Origin: Psychrobacillus sp044762745
GTDB lineage: Bacteria > Bacillota > Bacilli > Bacillales_A > Planococcaceae
Assembly (NCBI RefSeq): GCF_044762745.1
Contig: NZ_JBIWEX010000001.1
Coordinates: 332,629-396,628 of the forward strand
DNA length: 64,000 nucleotides
Direction of reading: 5' to 3'
In this document: one piece after another, positions 6,072 through 15,298 of the stretch
Layout: every line of letters starts with the position of its first letter
How positions within the stretch are numbered: the first letter of the stretch is position 1
Position numbers and translations under genes: made by a program
Notes under the pieces: generated by a model
Told to the model about the DNA's origin: nothing
Databases searched by the model: none
The model's input: the letters and a program-made list of their open reading frames with translations, nothing else

Positions 6072-8699
6072 TTATTTTGTTTCGTACCAAGAAGCACCAA
6101 ATGCATAGTCCACTTTCAACGGAACTTGTAATTTAATCGCCGTATCCATTACTTCTGGTACAATTTTTTCAAGTAATGCAATTTCTTCTTTCGGTGCTTC
6201 GAAGATTAATTCATCATGTACTTGTAAGAGCATCTTCGTCTGCATTTTTTCATCTTTCAAACGTTGAGCCATATCTATCATCGCTTTTTTAATAATATCC
6301 GCTGCACTCCCTTGAATTGGTGTATTCATCGCGGTACGTTCGGCAAAGCTTCGTAGATTAAAATTGGAACTTGTAATTTCAGGTAAATATCTTCTTCGAT
6401 TTAATATCGTCGTAACAAATCCTTTTTGTTTTGCTTCATGCACGATATCATCCATATATTCTTTTACACCCGGAAAACTATTTAAATATTGCTCGATAAA
6501 AGTCGCTGCTTCTTTTCTCGTAATGTCCAAGTTTTGCGATAAACCATAATCGCTAATCCCATACACAATACCAAAGTTAACTGCTTTTGCAGCACGGCGC
6601 ATGTCCGATGTCACATTTTCTGCATCTACATGGAAAACATCCATTGCCGTTTTCGTATGGATATCTAGGTCATTAATAAACGCTTCTACTAAGTTTTTAT
6701 CTTCCGACATATGCGCCAAGACACGAAGTTCGATTTGAGAATAATCGGCTGCAAACATAACCCAATCAGGACGCGTCGGTACAAATGCTTTTCGAATCTT
6801 TCTACCTTCTTCTAAGCGAACCGGTATATTTTGCAAGTTCGGATTAATCGAACTTAATCGCCCTGTAGAAGTTAATGCTTGTTGGTAGCGCGTATGGATT
6901 TTCCCATCTTCTTCATGGATTTCTTTCAACAGACCTTCAATATACGTTGAATTTAACTTTCCTAATTGACGATAATGAAGAATTTGTTCAATAATTTCAT
7001 GCTCTCCAGCTAATTTCTCTAATACATCCGCTGCTGTGGAATAGCCAGTTTTCGTTTTCTTAATCGGAGTTAGTCCAATTTTTTCAAATAAAATGACGCC
7101 TAATTGTTTAGGGGAATTAATATTAAATTTCTCCCCTGCTAGCGCATATATATCTTGCTCAATGGATTGTAGCTTTATTTCTAAGTCATGACCCATTTCG
7201 ACGAGAATTTGTTTGTCTACTTTCACTCCGTCCGATTCCATCGTACCAAGAATCGATGCGAGTGGTAATTCTAAATCTTTGTACAATGCGAATTGCTCGT
7301 TTTCTTTTAGCTTTTCTTCCAAAGTCGGCTTTAATTGCCAAACTGCAAGAGCTTTTCGTGCTGCATGTTCCGCAAGCTTTTCTTGCTCCGGCGTTGATTT
7401 TTTTGCACCTTTTCCATAAACACTTTCATCTGTCCATACATTATAATTTCCGAATTCTTTTGCGAGTGTGGAAACGTCGCCAGAAGAAATGGATTGATTG
7501 ACTATATAAGCAGCTAATAGCAGATCAAACTCTGCTCCTTGAATACTTATTCCATGTTTTCTACTTACTGCCTGTGTCGCCTTCGAGTCTGATAAAAATT
7601 TCTGTTTCGAGTCATCCTCTAACCACGCACAAAAAGCATCGGATTGAAATGCTTTAGCCCCTTGGATAAAATACGAGCCTTCCCCGTCTGATAAAGCGAT
7701 TCCTAGTAGTTCACTCGTATGATATTGTTCATCATACATTTCGAAATGAACTGCCATTTGGTCTTTTAAAAGGGAAGCATCTACTTCCTCCAACACTTGA
7801 TAATCCATTTCGGCAGTTTCCTGTTCTTCCGCAACGAAATCAGATTTCTCTAATAGTGTTTTAAACGAAAGCTCTTTCCAAATCGCCACTACTTCTTCCA
7901 TATTAGGTCCACTGTATGTCAGATCAGCGATGGCAACTTCAACTGGCGCATTTGTTTCGATTGTTGCAAGTGTTTTACTCATTTTTGCTTGGTCTTCGTT
8001 TGCCACTAATTTCTCTTTTAATTTCACTCCACTAACAGCATCTAATGCTTCATAAAGACTTTCTACGGAACCATGTTCTTTTAATAGTTTAATCGCCGTT
8101 TTTTCACCAACTCCAGGTACACCTGGGATATTATCAGACGTATCTCCCATGAGACCTTTCATATCAATAATTTGCAGTGGTGTAAGCCCGTACTTTTCTT
8201 CTATGTGAGCAGGTGTATATTTTTCAATATCTGTAATACCTTTTCGTGTAATATATACAGTTGTACGATCCGATGCTAACTGCGTCAAATCTTTGTCCCC
8301 TGATACAATGATAACTTGTTGACCTTTTGCATCGGCTTGTTTACTTAGTGTCCCGATAATATCGTCCGCTTCATACATTTCCAACTCGTATCGTTTAATC
8401 CCATATGCATCGATAAGTTTTCGAACGTAAGGGAATTGTTCAGAAAGCTCAGGTGGCGTTTTCTGTCTTCCACCTTTATATTCTCCAAAAGTAGAATGTC
8501 GGAATGTTGTTTTTCCCGCATCGAATGCTACGAGCATATGTGTTGGTTTTTCTTCTTCCATAATTTTTTGAAGCATAAGTGTAAAACCATATACAGCGTT
8601 TGTATGTACACCATGTTCGTTTGTTAATAATGGTAATGCAAAGAAAGCTCGATATGCGAGACTATTTCCATCCAATAAAAGGATTTTTTCGTTGGACAT
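6072..8699 (-). CDS. polA: DNA polymerase I
   Basis: Family A polymerase for Okazaki fragment processing and repair synthesis. The 875-aa protein has the N-terminal 5'-3' exonuclease domain (1-300, with LLLDGNSLAYRAF and GLMGDTSDNIPGVPG), a middle 3'-5' exonuclease-like domain that appears degenerate as in other Bacillus enzymes, and the polymerase domain. The latter shows motif A DYSQIELRVLAH, an O-helix segment RRAAKAVNFGIVYG and motif C QVHDELIFE. I chose ATG at 8699, eight bases after GGAG, over a GTG three codons upstream that overlaps the ribosome binding site. First gene of polA-mutM-coaE. Confidence 0.97.
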   Translation of the reverse strand: MSNEKILLLDGNSLAYRAFFALPLLTNEHGVHTNAVYGFTLMLQKIMEEEKPTHMLVAFDAGKTTFRHSTFGEYKGGRQKTPPELSEQFPYVRKLIDAYGIKRYELEMYEADDIIGTLSKQADAKGQQVIIVSGDKDLTQLASDRTTVYITRKGITDIEKYTPAHIEEKYGLTPLQIIDMKGLMGDTSDNIPGVPGVGEKTAIKLLKEHGSVESLYEALDAVSGVKLKEKLVANEDQAKMSKTLATIETNAPVEVAIADLTYSGPNMEEVVAIWKELSFKTLLEKSDFVAEEQETAEMDYQVLEEVDASLLKDQMAVHFEMYDEQYHTSELLGIALSDGEGSYFIQGAKAFQSDAFCAWLEDDSKQKFLSDSKATQAVSRKHGISIQGAEFDLLLAAYIVNQSISSGDVSTLAKEFGNYNVWTDESVYGKGAKKSTPEQEKLAEHAARKALAVWQLKPTLEEKLKENEQFALYKDLELPLASILGTMESDGVKVDKQILVEMGHDLEIKLQSIEQDIYALAGEKFNINSPKQLGVILFEKIGLTPIKKTKTGYSTAADVLEKLAGEHEIIEQILHYRQLGKLNSTYIEGLLKEIHEEDGKIHTRYQQALTSTGRLSSINPNLQNIPVRLEEGRKIRKAFVPTRPDWVMFAADYSQIELRVLAHMSEDKNLVEAFINDLDIHTKTAMDVFHVDAENVTSDMRRAAKAVNFGIVYGISDYGLSQNLDITRKEAATFIEQYLNSFPGVKEYMDDIVHEAKQKGFVTTILNRRRYLPEITSSNFNLRSFAERTAMNTPIQGSAADIIKKAMIDMAQRLKDEKMQTKMLLQVHDELIFEAPKEEIALLEKIVPEVMDTAIKLQVPLKVDYAFGASWYETK

Positions 8700-8758
8700 T
8701 CCACTCACTCCTTCTTAATCAAATTCGGCTTGGCGTATTTCCGCCATCCGCCGGAGGC

Positions 8759-8794
8759 TTAACTAATTCAGCGGCATTTGCTGAATTAAGTTAA
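8759..8794. repeat. Short inverted repeat upstream of polA
   Basis: Arms TTAACT+AATTCAGC and GCTGAATT+A+AGTTAA form a hairpin with a GGCATTT loop between hflC's terminator and polA. It is preceded by a GC-rich stretch (8726-8758) rich in TTTCCGCC/CCGCCGG. No U-tract follows on the transcribed strand. It may be the remnant of another intergenic repeat. Confidence 0.5.
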
Positions 8795-8795
8795 A

Positions 8796-8848
8796 TAAAA
8801 TCGTCATTCCCTATATCTTACCATGATAGTAAGGGGAATGACGATTCA
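8796..8848 (-). terminator. Terminator of hflKC
   Basis: Long stem AATCGTCATTCCCC / GGGAATGACGATT with an inner hairpin, followed on the minus strand by TTTTATTT, directly after the hflC stop codon. Confidence 0.82.
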
Positions 8849-8852
8849 TAAA

Positions 8853-9824
8853 CTATTCTAAGTAACCTGAAAGAATTTTCGCATAAGGAGAGTCAGACGG
8901 AATAATAATCATTGTATCTTCCCCAATCGTTTTTTTGTACGACTCCAGTGTTCGATATAAAGAATAAAACTCTGGATCTTTTGAAAACGACTGATTATAA
9001 ATTTTTGCAGCTTCCGCTTCACCTACCGCTTCGATAACAGCAGCATCTTTTTTTGCAGTTGCTAACATCTCGCGTACTTGACGATCGGTTTCTGCCTCTA
9101 TGCGACGCTTATCTGCATCCCCAGTGGATAAGTATTTTTGTGCAATTTTTTGACGTTCAGAGATCATTTCATTATAAACAGATTGTTCGTTCTCTTCTGG
9201 TAAATCTATCCGTTTAATCCGAACATCGACTACCTCAATACCGTATTTATCTTTTTCCAAATGCGCATTTACTTCTGCTGTAATTTTATCATTTAAGCTA
9301 CCTCTAGATGAATTTTCATCGTTAATAATATCATTATATTCAAGCTGACCAAGTTCCGAACGAACGACCGAGTAGATAAACTCCTCCATACGAGAACTTG
9401 CACCAACTAAACTTCCCGCACTTTTAATCATTTGTTTTGGATCTACAACATGCCAAACTGCATAATTATCAATAATGATTCGTCTTTTATCTTTCGTGTT
9501 AATCTCTTTTTCAGAAAGCTTATAGTTCATCTGATATTTTGGTATAGTCGTTACGCTTTGAACAAATGGCACTTTCATATAGACTCCTGGTTCATATTTA
9601 ACGCCGACAACTTCCCCAAATTGACGAATTATTTTATAGTCGCCTTCTTTCACAACGTAAACGTTAGCAAATGCGACAACGATAATAACAAAAGCTAAAA
9701 AAATAGTAATAAATGACTTATAGTGCTTTTTAAAGTCCATTGGCGCTTTTTCTTTTTTCGGTTTCTTCTCAACTGTTTTAAATTTTGTCTCTAAGTTGGA
9801 AAACGGGTTATGATTATCTGCCAT
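8853..9824 (-). CDS. hflC: HflC, SPFH/prohibitin-family membrane protein
   Basis: Partner of HflK in a large membrane cage that modulates FtsH proteolysis in enterobacteria. The 323-aa protein has one N-terminal transmembrane helix (about 36-56) after a Lys-rich cytoplasmic segment. The SPFH/Band 7 domain (58-220) and a Glu/Ala-rich helical region follow. The N-terminal cytoplasmic tail of about 35 residues is longer than in E. coli HflC. It overlaps hflK by one base (TAATG), so the two are translationally coupled. B. subtilis has no direct HflKC pair; its role here is inferred from family membership. Confidence 0.88.
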   Translation of the reverse strand: MADNHNPFSNLETKFKTVEKKPKKEKAPMDFKKHYKSFITIFLAFVIIVVAFANVYVVKEGDYKIIRQFGEVVGVKYEPGVYMKVPFVQSVTTIPKYQMNYKLSEKEINTKDKRRIIIDNYAVWHVVDPKQMIKSAGSLVGASSRMEEFIYSVVRSELGQLEYNDIINDENSSRGSLNDKITAEVNAHLEKDKYGIEVVDVRIKRIDLPEENEQSVYNEMISERQKIAQKYLSTGDADKRRIEAETDRQVREMLATAKKDAAVIEAVGEAEAAKIYNQSFSKDPEFYSLYRTLESYKKTIGEDTMIIIPSDSPYAKILSGYLE

Positions 9825-10804
9825 TATTGTCCGCTCCCTTCCTCTGTTTTTGTATCCGCTGGTGGAGTAGTTTGTTTATTAGAATCTAGTGATTGAAGCG
9901 GCAAGTATTTCATTGTTCCACCTTCATCATTCATAATGTAAATTTGTGCATTTGGTAACACAGCATCTAACGTTTCCATAATAAGTCGTTCTCTTGTAAT
10001 CTCTTTATTATGTTGGTATTCTGCAAATAGTTTATCAAATAATGCGACATCCCCTTTTGCTTGTTCAATGCGGGCAGTTTTTAGCCCTTCTGCATTTGAA
10101 ATTATCGCATCTTTTTCCCCTATTGCTTCACTCATTTTTTGGTTTTCATATTTTCCAGCTTGGTTTACTTTTGTATTTTTCGTTTCTTCCGCATCTGTTA
10201 CAGCCATAAATGCGGAACGAACTTCATCATTTGGTAACTCTACATCTTGTAATTTAACGTTTAGTACTGTAATGCCAATATTATATTTTTCTATTAATGA
10301 AGCAAGTAACTCCGTTGTATCCGCTTCGATTTGTGCTTTTCCTGAAGTTAGCGCATCGTCTATTTTCGAATTACCAATTACCGAACGAATAGAAGCGGAC
10401 GTTGCATCATGTAGTAATTCCTGAGGACTTTGGACGTTAAATAAGTATTCTTTAGGATTCGTAATTTTCCATTGTACAACTAAATCCGTTAGGACAATAT
10501 TATCGTCTCCTGTAATCATTTTTGTATCTTTATCAAAAGATGCAGTAATTTCTCCATTTGGTGCTTGTTCATATCCAAACTGAAGACTGAATGTTTCCTT
10601 TGATAGTTTTTCCACTTTTTGTATTGGCCAAGGCATTTTAAACTTTAGACCCGACTCCGTTATCGGGTCACTTGCCTCCCCAAACGTAATAACAATTGCT
10701 TGTTCTGATTCGTCTACTGTGTACCAAGATGTAAATACAGCAGATAATAAAATAATTCCTAAGATTGAAGCAACAATGATGGATATTAATCTCTTTGTAC
10801 TCAT
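9824..10804 (-). CDS. hflK: HflK, SPFH/prohibitin-family membrane protein
   Basis: 326 aa when started at the ATG at 10804, which has an AAAGGGG site nine bases upstream; an in-frame extension of 20 residues has no such site. One transmembrane helix lies near residues 6-26, followed by the SPFH domain and an Ala/Glu/Lys-rich helix near 220-270 that in this family packs into the cage wall. The C-terminal tail is polar. It lies upstream of hflC in a two-gene operon. Expected to form the HflKC complex around FtsH. Confidence 0.88.
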   Translation of the reverse strand: MSTKRLISIIVASILGIILLSAVFTSWYTVDESEQAIVITFGEASDPITESGLKFKMPWPIQKVEKLSKETFSLQFGYEQAPNGEITASFDKDTKMITGDDNIVLTDLVVQWKITNPKEYLFNVQSPQELLHDATSASIRSVIGNSKIDDALTSGKAQIEADTTELLASLIEKYNIGITVLNVKLQDVELPNDEVRSAFMAVTDAEETKNTKVNQAGKYENQKMSEAIGEKDAIISNAEGLKTARIEQAKGDVALFDKLFAEYQHNKEITRERLIMETLDAVLPNAQIYIMNDEGGTMKYLPLQSLDSNKQTTPPADTKTEEGSGQ

Positions 10805-10905
10805 CGTATTTCCCCTTTCTATATGTATACTTCTTTTACGGAGTAACAGCCCATTTGGTTTCAAAAATAAAAAAACTAGCTTACAAAGGATAGTTTGCGT
10901 AGTCT

Positions 10906-11023
10906 AGAGATAATGCGTCTTATAAAGCTCTTTTAGGTGACCGCTATGATTTCCGCTTCAGGTGGACGCTTTCCGCCCTGCAGCGGAGATCCAAGCGGTA
11001 ACTAACTACGACACATTATTCCT
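10906..11023. repeat. Palindromic repeat element R2
   Basis: Ends AGAGATAATGCGTC and GACACATTATTCCT are imperfect inverted repeats. Inside is a GC-rich core with TTTCCGC, GGACGCTTTCCGCC and GCAGCGGAGATCC. Its right 44 bp (10980-11023) match the reverse complement of R4 (42572-42615) with only two mismatches. Lies between hflK and the terminator of the ATP-grasp gene. Confidence 0.85.
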
Positions 11024-11107
11024 ATTTTGCGCTTAATATGAACAGGAACATTCTTTCATTTTTTAGAGAAAGTTATCAAATAACATTAAATATTAATTTC
11101 CTGGAAA

Positions 11108-11140
11108 ATAAAAAAGCTAGCTGAGCGCTAGCTTTTTTAG
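11108..11140 (-). terminator. Terminator after the phoP-phoR-ligase operon
   Basis: AAAAAGCTAGC / GCTAGCTTTTTT stem, about 80 bp after the stop codon of the ATP-grasp gene. The symmetric A/T flanks would let it work on either strand. Confidence 0.8.
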
Positions 11141-11219
11141 GTAAATCGTTTGGAAAAGGGGTCTATTTAAATGTAACAGACGATTGTAAATCTATTATGA
11201 ATATATTGTAAATCTTTCC

Positions 11220-12434
11220 TTACCAATTATTATTTTTATATTTTCTATAATAATTAAACTGGCGAGCAATTAAATAGAATTTTCTTGTTAAACTCGTGTC
11301 TTTTTTATAAAATAGAGGATTTCCCCATTTTCCGGTTCTTAACAAATGTCTTATTTCTCTTTGAATTTCTTTATTATCCACAAACTTCTTTAGCACAATC
11401 TTCGGCACTACTGTAAACAAATAATGCTCATTTAATAAAGTTAACGGTTTTGCTTTGTTATAAATCACATCGTCCACGAAATATCTCGCCATATTATGTC
11501 CAAGAGCTGTCGTATAATAACTTGAACGTCCTTGACGAATGTTTACTTCGAACACTTTAAATTTACCATCGCGTTCATCAAACTTCAAATCGAAGTTAGC
11601 AAATCCAACATACCCGACTGCTTCTAAGAAGTGTTGAAGCTTTTTCATCAATTCCTCGTTATATCTCGTAATTAGCGCTGTATAGTTTCCGATTGCCGTA
11701 ACCGTATGTTCTTGCAGAACAACTTGTGCAAGTGTACTTAACTGCGCTTTGCCCTTCGAATTCATATAAAATACAGAATCCCACATATACGTATCATCAC
11801 CAGGAATATAATCTTGAATGATTAAATCCTCCATATATCCACTAGCATTCACTTTGTTGATGACATCATTTAGTTCTTCACGTGATTCTACACGATATAC
11901 TTTTTGTTGCCCAGGAAATTTATTTTTATAATATTGAACCCCATTACTTGGTTTAATGATTAACGGAAACAATACTTCTTCCGTAAAAGGCTCCTTTTTG
12001 GCACAAGCATAATAGTATGTTTTTGGTGCATCAATACCATGCTCCTCGCAAAGCTTATAAAAATTCGATTTCACAAGAAGATTGTTCATTAACTCTTCTG
12101 ACATGTAGTTAAATACATACATTTCTCGTAATGCTTTCGCATTTTCAATAATTAGTCGGACATAGAAATCATTTGTTCCAATTAACAACAATTGCTTTCC
12201 AGCCATTTTATATTTCTTCGCCACTTCCGTTAAAACAGTGACAAACGCAGCTTTATCCCATAAATTCGGATGAATTTCAATATGATCAATGACACTGCTC
12301 CATTTCGTAAAAGACATTTCTTCCTTTCCGACTAAAATTGGTTTTATATTATATTCCTCATGAAATGAAATAGCCATATTATAAGCATTCATATCTGTCC
12401 CCACAATAATTGGGATAAATGGTTCGTTATTCAT
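11220..12434 (-). CDS. ATP-grasp ligase, likely D-aspartate/D-glutamate ligase of the peptidoglycan cross-bridge
   Basis: 404 aa from ATG at 12434, five bases after GGAGG. The N-terminus (PIIVGTDMNAYNMAISFHE) and the ATP-grasp fold follow COG3919-type carboxylate-amine ligases, the group that contains the Enterococcus D-aspartate ligase Aslfm. The nucleotide-binding segment LIIKPSNG and the late metal-binding motif KVFEVNIRQGRSSYY are visible. Many Planococcaceae have a D-Asp or D-Glu in their peptidoglycan interpeptide bridge, so such a ligase is expected, which supports but does not prove the function. It lies 11 bp behind phoR and would be the third gene of a phoPR operon, an arrangement absent from B. 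subtilis. Alternative: another ATP-grasp peptide or cofactor ligase. The amino-acid specificity cannot be read from the sequence. Confidence 0.65.
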   Translation of the reverse strand: MNNEPFIPIIVGTDMNAYNMAISFHEEYNIKPILVGKEEMSFTKWSSVIDHIEIHPNLWDKAAFVTVLTEVAKKYKMAGKQLLLIGTNDFYVRLIIENAKALREMYVFNYMSEELMNNLLVKSNFYKLCEEHGIDAPKTYYYACAKKEPFTEEVLFPLIIKPSNGVQYYKNKFPGQQKVYRVESREELNDVINKVNASGYMEDLIIQDYIPGDDTYMWDSVFYMNSKGKAQLSTLAQVVLQEHTVTAIGNYTALITRYNEELMKKLQHFLEAVGYVGFANFDLKFDERDGKFKVFEVNIRQGRSSYYTTALGHNMARYFVDDVIYNKAKPLTLLNEHYLFTVVPKIVLKKFVDNKEIQREIRHLLRTGKWGNPLFYKKDTSLTRKFYLIARQFNYYRKYKNNNW

Positions 12435-12445
12435 ATATACCTCCA

Positions 12446-13981
12446 TTAACTTTTCACAAGTGGAATGTACACAGTAAAACATGTACCATTACCGACTTCA
12501 CTATCTACTTCTATTAAACCGTGATGCGCTTCTACAAGATGCTTCACAATCGCAAGACCTAAGCCGGTACCACCTGAGTTTCGACTTCTTGCACGATCCA
12601 CACGGTAAAAGCGTTCAAATATTCGACTAATCTCTTTTTTACTTATTCCAATGCCCTCATCTTGGATTCGGAATATACCATATTTTTCATTTTTGAAAAT
12701 GGAAATATGCAAAGTTGTATGATCAGATGAATACGTAATTGCATTTGTTACTAAGTTCATCATAATTTGCATTAAGCGATTGGAATCTCCTAATACTTTC
12801 ACGGAATCCTCAACCGTTAACGCTAATTCTATTTCTTTTTCTTCTAAAAGATGTGCAGACATATCAATACATCGATTTAATACGTCTTTCAATTTTACTT
12901 TATGCAAATTTACTTCGTACCCAACTTGTTCGACTTTGGAAAGGTCCAATAAATCGGTAATAAGCATCTGCAATCGATTACTTTCTTTATGGATAATCTC
13001 TAGAAAAGAAAGTAATGTTTCTTCATTTTTGTAAGCACCGTATAATAATGTCTCCGAAAATCCTTTAATAGAAGTTACGGGTGTTTTTAACTCATGGGAA
13101 ACATTCGCTACAAAATCTTTTCGAACTTGCTCTAACTTAATAAGTTCCGTAATATCGTGCATCACTACAACAATCCCTAGCCATCTTCCATGTTCTCCAA
13201 TTACAGGGGCCCCGTAAGCATCCTTATAATAAGTATGTAAATTGCGCTTAATTTGAATTTGTTCTCTGTATGAAGACTCCGTTAAAAATAGTTTATCAAT
13301 AAAAGCTTCTATTTTATCCGGAAGCCCAATTTTACGAAATAATTTTCCATCAACATTTTCAAAAGAAATTTGCAATTGCTCCAAAAAAGATCTATTCACA
13401 ATCGTAACAAGTCCATTTCGATCAATCATAATTAAGGCACTACCCATGTTCTCAATTAATGTTTTTAATCGTTCCTTTTCCGTTTCACGCATAACCGAAA
13501 TATCATGTAGATTACGTGCTAGAATATTGATGGAATTACTTAATGTAGCCATACCAGAAAAATCATCTTCAAACGCTCGAATACGATAATTTCCTCTTGC
13601 AAGCTCCATTGCAGTTTCAGTTAAATGCTCGATTGGTTGTGCATATTTTTTAAATATATTTGCTCCTAAAAACAAAGCAACAAGAAAAGTGATTAATAAT
13701 ACGAAAAATAAAAATAACCAAAGTGAATGTTGATCATTCGCTATTTCTTGGTGTTGAAGTGTAGAACTTAATAGTTGCTTTATATTTGCTTGCTCTTTTT
13801 TTGAAAGTTCTGTTGCAGCTAAATCTGTGGATATTTGTTCCATTTTAGAGTCGATTACAATACCAGTAGAGTGATTAACAAAAATAGGATATATTTGTCC
13901 GAGAACGAGACCCAGACTAGCTAATATTAATCCAATTACAATAGAATACGTTCGTAATATTTTGGATTGAAATCTCTTCAT
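12446..13981 (-). CDS. phoR: PhoR-type sensor histidine kinase
   Basis: Membrane kinase partner of PhoP. The 511 aa comprise two transmembrane helices (about 10-35 and 86-110) separated by only some 50 extracytoplasmic residues, HAMP (111-165), PAS (170-280), HisKA with the phosphorylated His296 in NVSHELKTP, and HATPase (400-508; GGTGLGLAIVK). B. subtilis PhoR is about 579 aa with a larger extracytoplasmic domain, so signal input here is probably through the membrane/HAMP/PAS part. Its start overlaps the phoP stop by one base. Identity as PhoR rests on synteny (mdh-phoP-phoR-polA) and the strong PhoP match. Confidence 0.88.
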   Translation of the reverse strand: MKRFQSKILRTYSIVIGLILASLGLVLGQIYPIFVNHSTGIVIDSKMEQISTDLAATELSKKEQANIKQLLSSTLQHQEIANDQHSLWLFLFFVLLITFLVALFLGANIFKKYAQPIEHLTETAMELARGNYRIRAFEDDFSGMATLSNSINILARNLHDISVMRETEKERLKTLIENMGSALIMIDRNGLVTIVNRSFLEQLQISFENVDGKLFRKIGLPDKIEAFIDKLFLTESSYREQIQIKRNLHTYYKDAYGAPVIGEHGRWLGIVVVMHDITELIKLEQVRKDFVANVSHELKTPVTSIKGFSETLLYGAYKNEETLLSFLEIIHKESNRLQMLITDLLDLSKVEQVGYEVNLHKVKLKDVLNRCIDMSAHLLEEKEIELALTVEDSVKVLGDSNRLMQIMMNLVTNAITYSSDHTTLHISIFKNEKYGIFRIQDEGIGISKKEISRIFERFYRVDRARSRNSGGTGLGLAIVKHLVEAHHGLIEVDSEVGNGTCFTVYIPLVKS

Positions 13982-14694
13982 TACGATTTTGGTTCCTCAA
14001 ATTTATATCCTAGACCACGTATTGTTTTGATGAAAACCGGTTTTCTACTATTTTCTTCAATTTTATCTCGTAAATGACTAACATGCACATCCACAATCCG
14101 AGTATCTCCTGCAAAATCGTAGTTCCATACAGCACTTAATAATTGGTCACGTGTAAGTACTCTATTTTTGTTTTCAATTAAGTAAACAAGTAATTCAAAT
14201 TCCTTCGGTGTAAACTCAATTGGCTCTTCATTTAAAAGTACCTCAAATCGCTCTGGATAAATTTGCAATGGTCCAAACGAATACATTTCTTCTTTTGGCT
14301 TTATTTCATTCATCTGATGCTCGGAAGAAATACTAGAACGTCGTATCATCGCTTTTACACGAGCAGTAACTTCTCGTGGACTAAAAGGTTTGGTCATATA
14401 ATCATCAGCACCTAATTCAAGACCTAACACTTTATCAAACTCTTCATCTTTTGCGGTAAGCATAATGATCGGTGTTTGAATTTTCTTTAATCGAAGCTCC
14501 TTACATACTTCCATCCCGTCCATACCTGGCAACATCCAATCTAACAGGATAACATCTGGATGTTCCTCCATTGCACGATTCAAGCCTTCTAGTCCATCAT
14601 TTGCAGTAATGACCTCAAAACCTGCATCTTCTAAATTATATTTTAATAATGTCACAATTGAGCTTTCATCATCCACAACTAGTACTTTTTTCAT
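13981..14694 (-). CDS. phoP: PhoP-type response regulator (OmpR family)
   Basis: 237 aa: receiver domain (1-120) with acidic pocket Asp8-Asp9, phosphorylated Asp52 (LLDWMLPG) and Lys in DDYMTKPF. A winged-helix DNA-binding domain ends with the TIRGLGYKFE signature. Closely similar along its length to B. subtilis PhoP, controller of the phosphate-starvation regulon. It leads the operon phoP-phoR-ATP-grasp ligase. ATG start with a GGAGGAG site. Confidence 0.92.
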   Translation of the reverse strand: MKKVLVVDDESSIVTLLKYNLEDAGFEVITANDGLEGLNRAMEEHPDVILLDWMLPGMDGMEVCKELRLKKIQTPIIMLTAKDEEFDKVLGLELGADDYMTKPFSPREVTARVKAMIRRSSISSEHQMNEIKPKEEMYSFGPLQIYPERFEVLLNEEPIEFTPKEFELLVYLIENKNRVLTRDQLLSAVWNYDFAGDTRIVDVHVSHLRDKIEENSRKPVFIKTIRGLGYKFEEPKS

Positions 14695-14756
14695 TTTTAC
14701 TCCTCCAAAGTTGATTTGAAACCCCTATTCCAAATCATTTGACTTCAATTGTCGAT

Positions 14757-15203
14757 CTACTGCTCGATTGCTGGCGGGTTCACGTAAAATGTTCCAGACA
14801 ACACTGCATTATTTTGTTCATCTTTGGCAGTAACGGAAATCACTACTCCATTTTCATCTACATCAATCTCTATTACTTCAAATATAAACTTTAAAGTTGA
14901 ATAGTGGTAAGCAGGCGCTAGAAAGCTGATGTTTTGTTTGGTTATGTACGCCCCAGGACCAGGTAAGTATTTTGAGATAGCAGCTGTAATAATGCCCATT
15001 AACATAATTGGTGGGACAATCGGTTTTGCATAAATTGTTTTGGAAGCAAAATCGTGCTGAATATATAGTGGGTTATTATCATTTGTTAACCCTAAGTATA
15101 GAAGTAAATCTTTATCTTCTATTTTTTCAGTAATTGTTAATTTTTCACCAACAATTAAATCGTTTATATTCCTACCCTTTTTCTGTGTTTTTCCCAATAA
15201 CAA
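14757..15203 (-). CDS. MaoC-like hot-dog fold dehydratase
   Basis: 148-aa protein with a MaoC/hydratase hot-dog domain. The signature D...NPLYIQHDFASKT..AKPIVPP is the usual catalytic Asp/His region of R-specific enoyl-CoA hydratases (here Asp42 and His50). The start is a TTG at 15203, eight bases after GGAGG; the ATG overlapping that site is out of frame. It lies between mdh and phoP and is not in the B. subtilis operon. Likely acts on an enoyl- or hydroxyacyl-CoA in lipid metabolism, but the substrate is unknown. Confidence 0.75.
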   Translation of the reverse strand: MLLGKTQKKGRNINDLIVGEKLTITEKIEDKDLLLYLGLTNDNNPLYIQHDFASKTIYAKPIVPPIMLMGIITAAISKYLPGPGAYITKQNISFLAPAYHYSTLKFIFEVIEIDVDENGVVISVTAKDEQNNAVLSGTFYVNPPAIEQ

Positions 15204-15254
15204 GATTTCATCCTCCCATCAATTAGCTATATCTATCTTAACAATAAGTACAAA

Positions 15255-15287
15255 AAAAATCGAGCGGGTTTCCCACACTCGATTAAT
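15255..15287 (-). terminator. Terminator of mdh
   Basis: ATCGAGTGTGGG / CCCGCTCGAT stem with AAA loop followed by an eight-base T run on the minus strand. Confidence 0.9.
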
Positions 15288-15298
15288 AATATCACTAA

